A program made the position numbers and the translations under genes. A model generated the notes under the pieces. That model ran no database searches and was not told the origin of the DNA. It was given only the letters and a program-made list of their open reading frames with translations. A stretch of DNA of 64,000 bases, from the NCBI GenBank assembly GCA_014825775.1, contig MVAQ01000009.1, positions 1 through 64,000 of the forward strand, given 5' to 3'. This DNA is from Krasilnikovozyma curviuscula. Lineage: Eukaryota > Basidiomycota > Tremellomycetes > Cystofilobasidiales > Mrakiaceae. The first letter of the stretch is position 1. Every line of letters starts with the position of its first letter. Shown in pieces: positions 47,524 to 60,400 of this stretch.

Positions 47524-50280
47524 ATGGCAGTATCAACGGCATCAATAGTTCCTAGTTCAGCAAATCAACCCAAGATGTCATACGCTGCCAGGGCTAGGCA
47601 GTCCCTCGGGAGTAACTCATCTCCGTCCACAGTTGTCGCTGCGACTCCAGCAAAAATTATTAACCCTCCAACGGCTCCTAACTACAAATCAACACTAGCG
47701 ATCTCATCAGCAGTCCCAGCTTCAGTTCCAGTAGTCAAACTGTCACCTCCTGGGTCATCACCCAAAGCGACCGGAGCAAAGCCCACAACGCCGTCATCAG
47801 CTGCACCTACGCTACCTGCACCATCCGCATCAACATCTCAGAGTTCCCCTCAACCTGCCCCTTTTATCCAGCCTTCATCATCATCTTCCGGATCTTCGAA
47901 ACCAGACGCTGAAGATTGGGATGCTGTCCCTACAGCCTCTGCGTCACTAAAATCAGAACAGACATCCGTGACGAATGGGAGCGCAGAGGCTAACGGAAGT
48001 GAGGAGGTCAAGGAGGCGAAAAAGCCTGCACCAGCACCAGCAGTCAATGTTTGGAAAGCTCGAGCTGAAGCAGCCAAGAAAGTAGTCCCTCTTCCTGCAG
48101 CTCCTGTGAGCAGGACAACCTCTCGAACCGCCCTTGCAACAGAGAGTTTGAACACAGCTCCCTCGGCTACTGAATCAAAAGAAGCTTCCTTCTTGACATC
48201 TACTACCAAGACCCCCAGAGCAGGTAGGAAAAGCTCAACAAGCAAAAATACATCCAACCGTCCTGCTGTGCAGGCTACACCTAACACAATCCCCTCTCTC
48301 GAGGACACCACCTTGTGGCCGAGCCCTCAGACAGTCTCACCTAACGAGAAAAAGGCTGGAGAAAGCAGTAGAGGTGACGATGAAGCTAGTGTTGCTGGAA
48401 GCGTGAGCACAGCTGGTGGAGCTGGAGGTAGAAAAGGTCAGTTGATGGTGCTCTCCACTTCTACTTTTGTGACTGAAAAGACCTAATGCCATCCTACTTC
48501 CTGCTTTTTTCAGAGAAAACCAAATGGGTTACTATTTCTCCAATTGAACTTCAGAGATCAGCCGACGCTCAGCGACAACGCAATCGAAATATCGGAGAAG
48601 GTGACCCACCATCTTCCAAAAAGTCTAAAAAAGCTGCGAACGCTGCCAACTCTAGTAGCAACTCTTCGCATCAGGCTTCAACATCCGCCAACGCCAAGGC
48701 TGGGTCATCTTCCAAGGCGAAAACGAGAAATGAGGAAGTACGCCTGCCGCCTCGTCCAGAAGTCTCAAAACTGAATCAGAGTAATGCCACAAGACCAATG
48801 GTCTTTGGTAGCATCGGAGGAGAGTCAGCACTTGCAGAACCACCAATGATGAACAGTCTGAATCTGAAGATGAGCGCAATGATGGGGCAAGGAGAAGAGG
48901 TTGAGCTCGATGACGTTTCAAAGATCGTTGAGCAGAGCGTCCTCAAGGTGAATGGAAACCACGAATCTTCCTCACCTCTCGCCAGACCAATTGCTATTTT
49001 CCCACCTCCTTCACAACCTCTCTCCTTACACAACAATGACATTGTCGTCAACCCCAACCTCACGTCATCAGAAGCTCCGACATTCAGCCCCAAGATGGTG
49101 TCTGAGTTTGCCCTCCCTCTTTCTGTCTCAATGGCTTCAAAATCTGAAGAGTCATCTCCTCAGGTTACGCAGCAGCGGAAACTGGATTCTGTCGCTATTG
49201 GAAGATCTCTGTCGGCCGGTGCAGCATCCATGACGAGTCAAGTGATGCCTTCTTTCAATGGCGGTCGCTATGATGGAGGTGAAAGAGAGTATGGTGGGAA
49301 TTCAAGAACAGAGTATAATGGCGGCTCAAGAGGAAGAGGAGGCAAAGGCTCGAGAAACGGATCAACTCGTCAAAGTCTCCCAAACACAAGCAGTGGTGGA
49401 AACGGTTACCGTGCATCAAATGGCTTCAACAATTCTTCTCGCAATTCAACATTCACACCCTCTTACCAAGGAAGCAACGGGTACGACCAGTCGACCTACT
49501 ACTCACCCCCTCTCACCTCACCCCACGGAGCCGCCTCACCACCACTGGGAGCCTACAACAACATCGTTTACAACGGTGTTGGGCCATACCAACCAGCTCC
49601 TTCCTTCGCTTCACACCCAGCTCTCTACTCTTCAGTGAACTCTGTTCCCTACTCTCCTCAGTATACTTCTGGCGCGAATCCATCGATTCCTTACCCGCAT
49701 GTCGCTCCACCGATGCCTGTTCCAGTAACGGGTATTCCTTTCCAGTTGGATCCTCAAAGATTTTATCTTCTTGGTCAGCTAGAGTACTACTTCAGTCTGC
49801 AGAACCTTGCTATGGATTTCTTCTTGCGTCAACAGGTGAGTCGTAGACGCTTCCGTTACGCAGATGCCTTGGAGGTTTTACTGATTCACCCCTTCCTGTG
49901 ACTTGCAGATGGACTCTCGAGGCTGGATTGACATTTCTATGATTGCCTCATTCAAAAGAGTGAAATACCTCACCGCCGACCTTGACTGGGTCAAGGAAAC
50001 CATGTCGCTGTCAAGCTTGACTGAAATCAAGGGCGACAAAGTCAGACTAGGTCACGGGTACTGGAAACAATGGGTCCTTCCCAATGCGCCAGAGTCGACT
50101 GTCCCTGAGGACGAGGGTGATGTTGCTGTTGCAGCTGTAGCTGCCGCTGAAGTCTCGTCACGTGCAGGAGAAACAAAGGGGGCGGCGGTTGACTTGGAGA
50201 AAGAGATTGTCAAGTCTGATGTCAAGACTAATGGTACTGCTGACCATCTAGTAGAAGCTGGGACTCCTTCCTCTTCTTAA
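47524..50280 (+). CDS. La-motif RNA-binding protein (LARP1/Sro9-Slf1-like)
   Basis: Three exons (47524-48436, 48514-49835, 49909-50280) total 868 residues. About 700 residues are low complexity: Ser/Pro/Ala-rich, with NVWKARAEAAKK, RKEKTKWVTISPIELQRS (the KxKWxxxPIE piece common in fungal LARPs) and an Arg/Gly/Asn/Ser-rich, RGG-like region (GGSRGRGGKGSRNGS). The La motif is near the C-terminus: LDPQRFYLLGQLEYYFSLQNLAMDFFLRQQMDSRGWIDISMIASFKRVKYLT, followed by WVKETMSLSSLTEI. The order LxxQxEYYFSxxNLxxDxFLRxxMDxxGWIxIxxIxxFxRxK is diagnostic. No RRM follows, as in yeast Sro9/Slf1, which bind mRNA on polysomes and affect translation and stability. The last intron splits the La motif after Gln-Gln. 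Confidence 0.9.
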
Positions 50281-51439
50281 GTTGTATCATCGGAAGGTGA
50301 GTAGCAATTGCTAGGTTCCTTTCGCTGAGCGTTGTTGACAAACGTTACACTTTTCTTAACAGTCAGCCTTGGCTCAAAGAGATGGATTATTCATCACTCA
50401 TACACTGGCAACATATCTAGTCTATACCTTCGTCACTGCATCGTTCCTCACGAAAGAAGAAACATTCCACAACTTCCTCAACCTCGAATAAAAATAGACA
50501 CTTCAAAAACCTCCAGCAACGCGTACATAAAGTGGGTGACTCCAGTCAACCAACTGAAATTCTTACACCTACATCATCTCTTTCCTTGGAGGCTTTCGAC
50601 ATTTTAACAATCCTAGCCTCCAGTTTCTTTTGCACTAAAGTGTAAAGTCGCTATAATCAACCCACACCGCAGAGCATTTTCACCCATCCCCTGTCTCCGT
50701 CTTTTCTGCATCTCTGCCTCTTTCACAACACAACACAACGCACTTTCATGTCATTTCATGCCACCCTTTTCTTAGCCGTTTGCTCTTTTTCTTCCACTTC
50801 ATCAATACCGTGCTACACACAAACATACACACTACATTCCAGCTTCGTGCATTGTATACACTTTTTTTGGAACTGGGATGTTCTTAGGCGTGCGACGACC
50901 TTGCGTGTGCCGTGACCCTTGCTCTCTTGCTCACTGAAACGAGGACCCTCGAGAGAATAGAACCTTAAACCATATGGAATCAAACATGTGTTAATTCCTT
51001 TCTTGAAAGGTCTGAGCAGATGGACAGAAATTGTGCGAGTTGGTAGGGGGATATCAAAGGTAATGGTGTAAATTGCTAGAGAGTAGAGGTACAATAGATG
51101 AGAATCAGAGATATACATGTAATGAGAAGGGTACACGATGGATGTGGGATAGAGATGGTTTGAAGTAGGATGGTGGTGAGCGAAAACAAAAACGCCGACG
51201 TGTCGCGAAGACGACACAATGCAAAAGGTAAACCGCGAAGACACAGGAATCTAAGGATCTCGAGAAATCTAAGAAAGCAGTTTAGTGGTGGATTCCAAGT
51301 AGTCGTGGATCCGATGATGCTGTAAGGTGGGAAGACAACCAAATGTGGCGGTGGCGGAGAAAGGAAACAAACGTGGGTCGAGTCACTAAGCGTGGAATCA
51401 CGGCGCAATGATAGGTCGCGCGTTTGTCTGGATGAAATG
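50281..51439. other. Intergenic between convergent genes
   Basis: About 1.15 kb, the 3' side of two facing genes. A 143-codon minus-strand frame (51244-50813) has no domain-like features and a composition (Ser, Tyr, His, Leu) typical of antisense to pyrimidine-rich DNA. No gene supported. Confidence 0.4.
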
Positions 51440-51995
51440 CTACTCACGATCAAATCGACGCTTGGGGAACTGCAAGGGAGTTGCTTCTGGTTTTGAAGGG
51501 ACAGTGTCGTTGGCCACGAGGGGCGCTGCGGTCGGCGCAGAAGGTTGAGCGGGAGCAGTGTAGAGGAACGAGAGCAACGAGCTCGATCCCTGGAACGCTG
51601 GCGAGGTCGACAGGGCTGACGAAGAGGACGAAGAAGATGAGGATGAGGACGAGTTGATGCTGGCAAAGGAGTGTTCTGGGACAGCAAACATGTAAAGGGA
51701 AAGGAGAGGAAGGGGAAGCGATATCAGCGAAAGGTCCACGACGCTTCGCTGGTTGCGGAATTGTCAACAAAGCAGCAGCGGGTCACTCACTCGAGGCATC
51801 AATTGATCCAGCAGACCATCTTCTTCCAAAGAGGCTCGTAGCTCCCCCTAGTCCTTCGAGCAGGGAGGATGAGGAACCTCCTGCTTTAGCGGAGTTATCT
51901 GCTTCTCGGGGAGTCCTGTCGAAGTCGAAGTTTTCAACGCTCCTGTAGGCGTGGTGGGCACAGTGGCTGTTTGGGATGGAGAGTGGTGCAGACAT
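51440..51995 (-). CDS. Small Ser-rich protein, unknown function
   Basis: Two exons (51995-51791 and 51675-51440) give 146 residues. The N-terminus has HCAHHAYRSVENFDFDRTPRE, followed by SLLEGLGGATSLFGRRWSAGSIDASKHSFASIN, a homopolymeric Ser tract of about 12, then an Ala/Pro/Thr-rich tail ending PLQFPKRRFDRE. RRWSAGS and KRRF look like basophilic kinase sites. No signal peptide, membrane span or known domain. The stop (cgt gag tag) overlaps a strong donor sequence (gatc|gtgagt), so a further 3' exon may exist and the C-terminus is not secure. Family not recognised. Confidence 0.5.
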
Positions 51996-52520
51996 GTTCT
52001 TTGTTGTGAGCTGAGATGCAGGGGAAGAGGAAGAGTCGTTGGTGTGAGTGGAGCTTGCTTTAGTTCTGGTTGGGAACCTCCTTTAGTTCGAGACCAGGGT
52101 CTCCAGGTGGGGAGCCACATTCGAGCGCATGCCGCTCGTTCACCCGAGAAGCACCGATACATTTTTTCAGCTGTCGTGTGACGATTCTCGGCTCTGAAAA
52201 GGTTCTTCCTTGCCCTGAGAAGGTATGTGAATGCACCTGTGATCATACCGCTGGGAAAGAGCGCTTAAATGAGTTAAAGAACGAGTCACAGCCTCGCAAA
52301 AGCGCACGACCCTCCGTTCTCCTTCTTTCATGTCACTGCGCCGACAGACCGGTCCCTCTGACACTATAAGATTCATATCTAGTAATGTCTAGTTATTTGA
52401 AGGTTTGACAAATTTTACCTCATCAACGGAAGTGGATTTGCTCGGATTTGCGCCGTTTCACGTGTTGTTTACATAAGAGACACCACTTGCCCTGCTCGGA
52501 CATCTGGCACTCGCAATGCA
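51996..52520. other. Intergenic upstream of the Ser-rich gene
   Basis: Lies between the start of the Ser-rich gene and the 3' end of the glycosyltransferase gene. Open frames here have no recognisable features. Promoter likely in 52000-52350. Confidence 0.35.
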
Positions 52521-54180
52521 TCATGAACTCCTTTTGCATCCACCAGGAAGTAGAAATGCGAACTTCTGCCAGTTCTCCAACAGAAATCTCGGCAGATGCA
52601 CCCCGCTCAGACTCCTCTCAGGGTATAGCTGGTTGAAGAACTCCTTCCAGGTGTATGCCTCGGGTAGCATTTCAAAAATGTCCCCGCCGTCACAGATTAC
52701 CTTTTGTATCCTCTCCTGCTTCAACAGTCTCTTGTCCCCACCGATCCGGTCCACATGGCTAAACCCGAGCATTTTCTGTGTAAACTCCTTAAGCGTGCGG
52801 AAACAGAAAGAACAGTGCCAGCCGCTGTCTGCCAGCAACAAGTCGGACGACATTGAATGTTTGTAGTAAGATGTGGTTGGGTCCCATATGTGAGCCTGAA
52901 ATCTCCACGAGAGATAGCTCTGTTTCAATTAAAGAGCAAACGCTGATTAAGTTTGAAGGAGAGGCACAAGAGAGTTTAAAGGACGAGATACAAACGTACC
53001 GTAGGCCACTCGAAGGAATAGATGTAGTTTCGGAGCTGTAGGTGTATCGGTGAGGGGAATTCGCAACTCTTCAGTAGTCCAATGGTAGCCCCTCTCGGTA
53101 TTTCGTCAACATCGCTCATCAGCACAACAACTTCGGTCCCTCCTTCCAGCTTTTGGTATTCTTCGTTAATGGTATTAGTTACTAGTAGAGAAGTCAGGAG
53201 TCAGTGCCAACATACTTATTTAAGAGCAGTTTGAGATGGATGGTGCCAACCAGTGTCTCGTTGCTCGTTCTCCTGATTGAAAGGATCTTCCGTTTTAGAT
53301 TTCTTGTTCGCAGGCAAGCTCTCCATCAGGAATCAAATCACGAAAAATTGGACATAAAATACTCACTAGTACACGCCCTTGATGATGGACGATTCGCAGT
53401 TTCGATGAGAAAGGACTCAGTGATGCTGGTAAGCTGCTGGAGCTCGACGGCCACGCAGGTAGGTTGACCTCTCGGGGGATTCCAGTGAAGGTGTGCGTCC
53501 TTGAAAGCCATCAGAATGCTGATTGAGTAAAGAACGTAGGGACTAAGGAAAAGTACTCACGATTCGACAATGATGAATTTGTCAGTATGAGCATCTAGTT
53601 CGTGCAGCCGTATTTCTAGCAAATCGATTTCAGTGCTCTTTCGATCACGATTGATCCATAAGTAGATATTTTATCACAACGCCGGAAAGGGGACACTCAC
53701 GAAGAGGATCGAGTCCCACACTTGAACGTTGGTTGTCCTCCTCAGCGGCCAGCCATGGTGAGCACACAGAGACTCGTCGTACGCCATCCCATCAGCAAAC
53801 CACTGAGGTATTAGTTTCTGTGGGCCGTCTGGACGGTCCCATATTGGTCGAGTGGAGTAGCTCCAAAAGTTCTTGATGCGGTAGCTGCGTTTATTCAAAG
53901 CGGTTCGAGGAACGTTTCTCTTAGACAGTGATAACTAGAAGTGCCTCTTATTGAAACGAGCTTACAAGCTGGGTATGAAGAAGACGTAGATAAATACAGA
54001 GACTACAATAGTAAAGCAGAGGAAACCAAAGTTCAGCATCCAACGACAAGCAAGATCCATCAGAATGAGGGGTAACAAACCAGCAAAGGTAAATGAGTAG
54101 TACGCCTTCCTCCTAGGACTTAATTTCTGCAGTGAGATTGAGATCTTTTGCTGGACAGAGCTCAAGGGTGTTTTGAGCAT
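52521..54180 (-). CDS. Family GT17 glycosyltransferase (bisecting GlcNAc-transferase III-like)
   Basis: Start ATG at 54180, stop at 52523-52521, several introns. The N-terminus is a signal anchor: a short basic tail (LQKLSPRRKAYYS) and hydrophobic spans (FAGLLPLILMDLA, FLCFTIVVSVFIYVFFI), placing the enzyme in the Golgi as a type II protein. The catalytic part shows the GT17 blocks: VWDSILF, EIDLLEIRLHELDAHTDKFIIVESDAHLHW, VVVLMSDVDEIPR with the acidic metal-binding triad, SPIHLQLRNYIYSFEWP, ADSGWHCSFCFRTLKEF, KMLGFSHVDR, KERIQKVICDGGDIFEMLPE (here reading QERIQ), and the terminal LLENWQKFAFLLPGGC. Animal GnT-III adds the bisecting GlcNAc to N-glycans; fungi lack that standard acceptor, so the fungal substrate is unknown. 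Confidence 0.88.
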
Positions 54181-54461
54181 AATTGCGTGGCTGTCAGAGC
54201 AAGCTTGGCCCTATAGGGGTTCACGGCGTTTGGGGCAGATTGCCACGGAGACAAGGAAACCGTCAAACTTCAAAGCATTTCTTATGTCATATGAAAGGTC
54301 AGATATAACTTTGAATACTGGACAGCGTATCTATTTGGTGACTGACTGCCTTGCGCAATGGAATGGACTGAGGTCGAAACAAGGGCAAGGGCATACAGGT
54401 ATAGCGTGCGAAAGAGAACAACAGCACAAAGGGGTATAGAAATCTACGCGAGTGAGTGTAA

Positions 54462-57400
54462 TTAAATAGCAGTATGGAGTGAGTTCTTCATGCGCAAGCT
54501 GTTCATCTGCGCAAGAAGCGATTTGGTGGTGGTGCTGTTGTCGGCGTTTGAGGGACCGAGAACATTCGTGTTTTGGGGTTCAAGTGCGTTTCGAGATCGA
54601 AGTGGCGCAAAAGCCTTGAGTGGTGAGCGGTGCCTAGAGAGGAGTGCTCGGGGCGTGGTGCCCACAACGGCAGTAACCTGATTGTCTTTGTCTGGCGAAG
54701 CAAACTCTTCAGGTCTGCCTCTCTTCGATCCAGTTGGGATAGCCATCTCCTTTTCAGAAGTCGTACCCTGGAATAGAGAAGCTGGAGTGGGAATGGGAAC
54801 TACGACAGATGGAGGGTTTGACGGTGGGGGAACGAGCTCCGTGTTTTGTTGGGAAGAAGTAACCGCCTTCTTTGCCGCTTCCAGCTTCTTTTCGAGGCTC
54901 TCAATCTTACGCTCGAGCTGGGAAAACAAAGTATTGAGTCAGAGTCAAAGAGCCAGATCAAGAACCGTGTTGATCAAAGTCTTACCTTCTTCTTGTCCTT
55001 AAGTAAAATCATCTCTTTGTCATTAGCTTCTTCAAGCTCGACATTCTGGTTGTCCAGTCTCTTGATGAGTTCTGAGAAGAATGATGATGATTAGCGATAA
55101 TCCAAGAATGACAAAAGATAGACAGGAATAGACTCACCCTGCTTGTCCTCCTCTAAATAAGCAACCTGCTCCACAAGCTCCTCGTTACTACTAGCAGTTT
55201 GAGCTTCCACCAGCTTGGCTTCAACATCAGCCAAAGCCTCCTTCTGGACCTCCAACGCCTTTCGCAGTTCCTGGGCTTCACGAAGATACTGCTCGGAAGA
55301 GATTCTCGTCGTCTTCAGCTCCCTTTCGAAGGAGACAAGAGATTGTTGCAGACGCTCTACTTCAGCTGAAGCCTCGAGAGCAGCGGAGTTCCTACAGGAA
55401 AGATTAGAAAAGGTTGTCATGTCAGTGAGAGAAATTTGAGTAACGGAGGATCTCTCATCAACACCTACGATCTTTTAGCTTCACTCTCGGAGAATCTGAC
55501 CAACGCCTGGCATCGCTTTACTTCGGTAGTCATTCTGGTTACATCAGCCTGCAAGCTTGTATTTTGGCCAGTCGACTCAGTAATCTGGTGAGCATATCGT
55601 GAAATTTCCTCCTCTCGCTCGGCCAGATCAGCCACTGCACACTGCAGACGTTGTTGGAGAAGAGGTATTTCTGCTACTGCTTGAGCTGAGGCGGATTTCA
55701 ATGCAATCTCATGTGAAGCAAGCATCTCGTTGAGCTGTTCTTCCAGGTTAGTAATGGTGATTTTGTTGGAAGAATGCTGAGCCATGAAGTCGTTGACTTG
55801 CCGAGTGTGCTCTTCGTTAGACTGCATCTGAAGTTCAGATTGTTGGATAAGAGCCTCATTTTTGTCGAGAGCCGTCTTCAGGTCATTCTCCAGACCAGCC
55901 GTTCGCGTAGCAAGGCCCTCCATTTCAGCTCGAAGCTCAACTTGTTGTTGTTGGGATGACGCCAGAGCAGCAGAGAGCTCTTCACCAGAAACTTGAGATG
56001 ATGTTTTAGCTCTCTGAAGCTCTTCAACCATATCAGACATCTTTCCGTCTGCTTCAGCAATGGCGGAATGGAGCGCGGCCACCGCATTCTGGTGAAGCTG
56101 TAATTGTTCCGCATGGATTGCTTGTAGCTCGCACAGTGCGGCGTTGGAAGAGTCGCGATCTACTTTGAGCTGAGAGGTTTGAGAAACCAAATCAGAGACT
56201 TTCACCAGAGTTGCATCCTTGTCGACTTGCTCAGCTTCAGCCTTTGATTCCAGATCGATGATAGTTTGCTTCGATGCTTGGAGATTCTGATTGGCGTCAT
56301 GAATAGAATCTTTGAGCTCGGAAACCTCAGAGAAGTGCTTTTCCTGAAGCTGATGATAAAGCTGAACGCTGGTCTCGATTTTCTCCTTGAGGTTGGCAAT
56401 TTCTTGGGATGCAGCTTCCAAGCTCAGCGAGAGCTCAGCCACAGTGAGCTGCTGTGATTGAGACTGAACCATTTCGCTTGACAGGTAATTAGAGGTGAGG
56501 GGTACAGCTTCTCTGAGTTTGGTGATCTGTGCATTGCGGTCTAAGATAATTTCAGTTAGAGTGGCCAACTCTGAGTCACGCTTGGTAGAAGCTTTGCCAT
56601 TCTCGTCCTCCAATGAGAGCATCTTCGACGATAAGGCGACATTCTCTGATTTGATTTCATCAAGTTGTAGCTGCAAGTTGGCTGCTGTTGCTTGAAGTTC
56701 AGCCCGGAGAGTGTCTCGTTCAAGAGTAACAGCGTCGAGGTCATCGTTCAGTTCAGTCAGGGCATCTTCAGCGAGCTGAAAGAATATTATGTGTCAGTAA
56801 AGGTAAGGCTAAGAATGGACACAAATGGAAGTTACCACTAAATTCGTCTTCAATCGCTCGATTTCGTGTTGTTGTTTGGTGATGGCTTCGGTACGACGCA
56901 CAAGCTTAGCAAAAGTTTCCTTTTGTTGTACCTGCAACAGCGACACAGCTTCATCGACTGATATATCGTTTACTGTGTTGTTTGTTTGTAGAGCTGTGAG
57001 CTGGGACTCTAAGAGATTCACCTGATCAGTCAGAGATTGGACTTCGGCTCGAAGTTGGGTTTCAATCTTCGATGCGGCTGCCACTTCAGCACGTAGTATT
57101 TGAACCGCGGATTTTTCCGACTCAAATACACTACTTTGAGCTGAAATCTCAGCTTGGGCAGATTTGAGAGCTTGACGAAGAACGGAGGCTGCTCTTTCAG
57201 CGACGTTGAGTTGAGACTGGTGTTCTTGGTGTTGGACAGTTAGATCGTCTAACTCTCGTGACTTGGAGTCAAGCTGTTCTTTGGTTTGTAGGTGAGCAAG
57301 GGTGATCTTGTCAAATGAGTTGTTAAGGCTGGAAAGTGTGGATTGAGCCTCAGTTAGTTTGCTAGAAAGTCGTGATTCTTCGGCTGACGCTTGATGATCA

Positions 57401-60400
57401 GCCAGTTCCAGGCGGGAGAGGCATTGTTCAAGTGTTTGGATTTGAGACAGAGCTGACAGCCGCTCCAGTTCCTGTGAAAGAAATTAAAATCACCACACGC
57501 CCTTACAAAATTCTGAAGCTGAAACTCACCGCAAATTCAAGAGAAAGTAGAGCTGAGTTCAAATGGTCTTGAAGCGAATCCCTTTCATTACGTAGTCGTT
57601 TAATGACTTCAGCCATTTGTAGCACTCCTGTCACTTGTTCCCCACTGAGACTGGGAGGTTGACCTTTATCTGCATCTGACATCAGCTCAATCTCAGCTCT
57701 GCTTTCGGTTACTGTTGTCATACGCGTCAACTCATCCTCAAGATTGGTAATCTTTGCTTTGAGTAAGGTGATTTCCTGGTCGACGGTGAGTGCTAGCAAA
57801 TCCTTGTCGGCCGTGATGGCGTCAAGTTCGAGTTTCAGACTGGCAACCTGGTGCTCCAGCTGATTGTTGAGAGCAATCTGAGCAGCAGCGGATGACTCCA
57901 TGCCGGAATGTTGGACTTGAAGCATCGAGACTTCATCTTGTCGCCCGACCAGCGCCTTCTCTAACTCGATGATCTTAACCTCGCGCTCAGCAAGCTCTGC
58001 GCTACCTGCGGCACACTTCGCCTCCAAGCTTTGGACAGTACTGCTACATTCATCTAACGATGTTTGAAGTTGCACCAGTGTCGATTTGAGGTCCGTCTGT
58101 ACCCTCTCGGAGAGTAACGAGACAGTGGCATTGTCCTGTCGAAGATCCTCTTCACGTTCCTTCAAAACAGAAATCTCCTCTTGAGCGGCCTTGAGAAGCT
58201 GGTCCTTGTGCTGTGAATCTTCTAAGGTGGATTGAGATCGGATGGTGTCCTCCAACTCCTCAATGCGATTCTCCATGTTGTTGTTATTTTGAGATACAGT
58301 TTGGTAGAGGTCGTGGAGTTCCATGCAGAGTTTTTCGGAGGCAGCAAGCTTCGCCTCCGTCTCTGCAATTACTAGTGTAAGAGAATCTTTCTGTCTTTCC
58401 ATTTCAGCGAGGCTTATAGTGGCAGTTCTAGGGGAGACCAGGAGACCATAAAGCTTTTAGTTCCACATTGAAAGCAGACAAATATCGGCGACACTCACAC
58501 TGAAGCCATCTCCATTTCATCTCTCTGAGACCTTTGTACACTTTCGGCTTTTTCTTGAGAAGCAACCAATGCTGCAATTTCAGCCTTCAGCTTCTGACTT
58601 TCCTCATCTGCACCTGCCAGGCCTTAATTGTAGAGAACGAGTGAGATATTGAGCACAGATTTGGAAGCGCAAAATGGCGCTTACTTTTAGAGGCCCCAAA
58701 TGATTCCAAGTCCAAAATCCTGACTCGCTCAGCTTGTTCATCCAATGAAGCCTGGAGCTGTGCCACCTCACTCTTGAAAGCATCCACCTCGCTATCCTCG
58801 TAAGACCTCGTACGGATCCTCTCCTCCAGAACTGCAACCTGCTGAGTTTGCGACTCCAACTGGGAAATCTTGGATTTAGCCTCCACAAGTTGAGAGTCAA
58901 GGTGAATCTTTTCTGCTTCGAAGGAGGTGATAGCTTCTTGTCGCTTTGCAACTTCAGTTTGGAGTTCAAGGACAGACTGCGCAAGGCGACCGCATTCTAC
59001 TTCCTTCTTCTCCAGTTCTGACTTGACTGCTGAAAGATCTCCTTCAAATGCATCTCGTTGGGTTGTGAATGCTTCCATTTCTCCTCGGTATATCTGAAAA
59101 GCACAACCAAAGATCAGAAAGGTAACCTTTCCTTACACCCAACAGCTGACACTCACTTCAAAGTCGGCTTTTGTCTTCCGAAGCTCATCCCTACAGCTCG
59201 TAAGTTCATCGGTATTGTCTTTTAGCTCCTGCTCGATACAGGCAATATCCTCTACCAGTTTCTTGACCTTTGCTTCGTTACCATCAACCAGCTCCTTGAG
59301 CTTGTCCCTCTCGCTCTTGAGATCCTTCAACTCCTCTGCAGACATGTTGGATACCGAAGAGATTTTATTCTCCAAGTCTACAATTTGCAGCTGATGTTCA
59401 TTTTGGGCTGCTTCCAAGAGTTGGGAGTTTTCCTTCTTGAGGGTAGCAATTGCTTGTTGACTGTGGGCCTCTGCAGTTAACGCGGCTTCTTCAATCTTTC
59501 TCGTCAGCTTCACCTTTTCAGTCTCCAGAGAAGAGATCGACTCTTGATGATGATCGGCCTTGGCTATTGCCTCATTCAAGTCAGCTTCAGTACCACCCAG
59601 CTTCTTCCGAAGCTCCTTCAGTTCCTCTTCCTTGGAGTTCAACAGGCTCTCCAATCTTTCCTTCTCCAGCTTGGAAGACTTCTTCAGCTTCTCAAACTCT
59701 TCCTGGTCTCCCTCTAAGTGTCTGATTTGATCTTTAGACATCTCAAAGTCATCCTTCATTTCATCCAGTTTGGTCTTGAGATCATTGATCTCTTTGTTAA
59801 GTGACCTAACCTCGGAGAGCTTCTGGTTTTCAACTTGGAGCAGTGTTTTGTTCTGAGCCTGAATTTTGACACGAAGTGGCTCAAGCTGGGTTTCGAGAGA
59901 TTGTTCGAGCCATTCGAGCTGAGATTCGAGTTCTTTCACTCTGGTTGAAGATGCGCCTCCAGCGTCAGATGTCGAGTTGCTGCGTCGACGGTGCGAGGTT
60001 GATTTTATAGGCGAGGTCACTGATCGGCGGGCGGGACTAGGTGCGGGTGATCCGAAGAAGCCTTGATGGCGGTTTGATTTGGTTGAAGAGGCCAAGGGGG
60101 TTGATTGGTCCTTTTGCTGCTGGAGCTGAAGTTCTATGATACGCTGATTGAGTTTGGCATTTTCCTTTTGCAAGGTCACTAGCTGACTAGATGACGAGCT
60201 CATGGATTGCTGCTGGTCAAGTTCTGCAATGCAATAAACAACATGGGTTAGCGGCTCGCCACCTTGGCCTCACCGCTTCAGAACACTTTTGGCTCACCAA
60301 AGCGGAATTCAGCTTGCTTCGACAGTTTTTCCTCAGTCTTGAGTTTCTCGTTGGCTGCATGCAGAGCAGACTCAGCATTGGAAAGCTTCAAATTCGCTTG

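Noticed and set aside
48652..49638. Additional plus- and minus-strand frames within the La-motif gene
   Set aside because: Low-complexity Ser/Pro/Ala DNA leaves other frames open; the main frame carries the La motif and continuous splicing.
50813..51687. Long minus-strand frames 3' of the Ser-rich gene
   Set aside because: Composition follows the pyrimidine bias of the DNA, the two frames overlap each other, and there is no recognised motif.
55774..56699. Several plus-strand open frames inside the coiled-coil gene, Leu/Ser-rich
   Set aside because: They are the reverse complement of Glu/Lys/Gln coiled-coil codons, which naturally read as Leu/Phe/Ser; no independent evidence.
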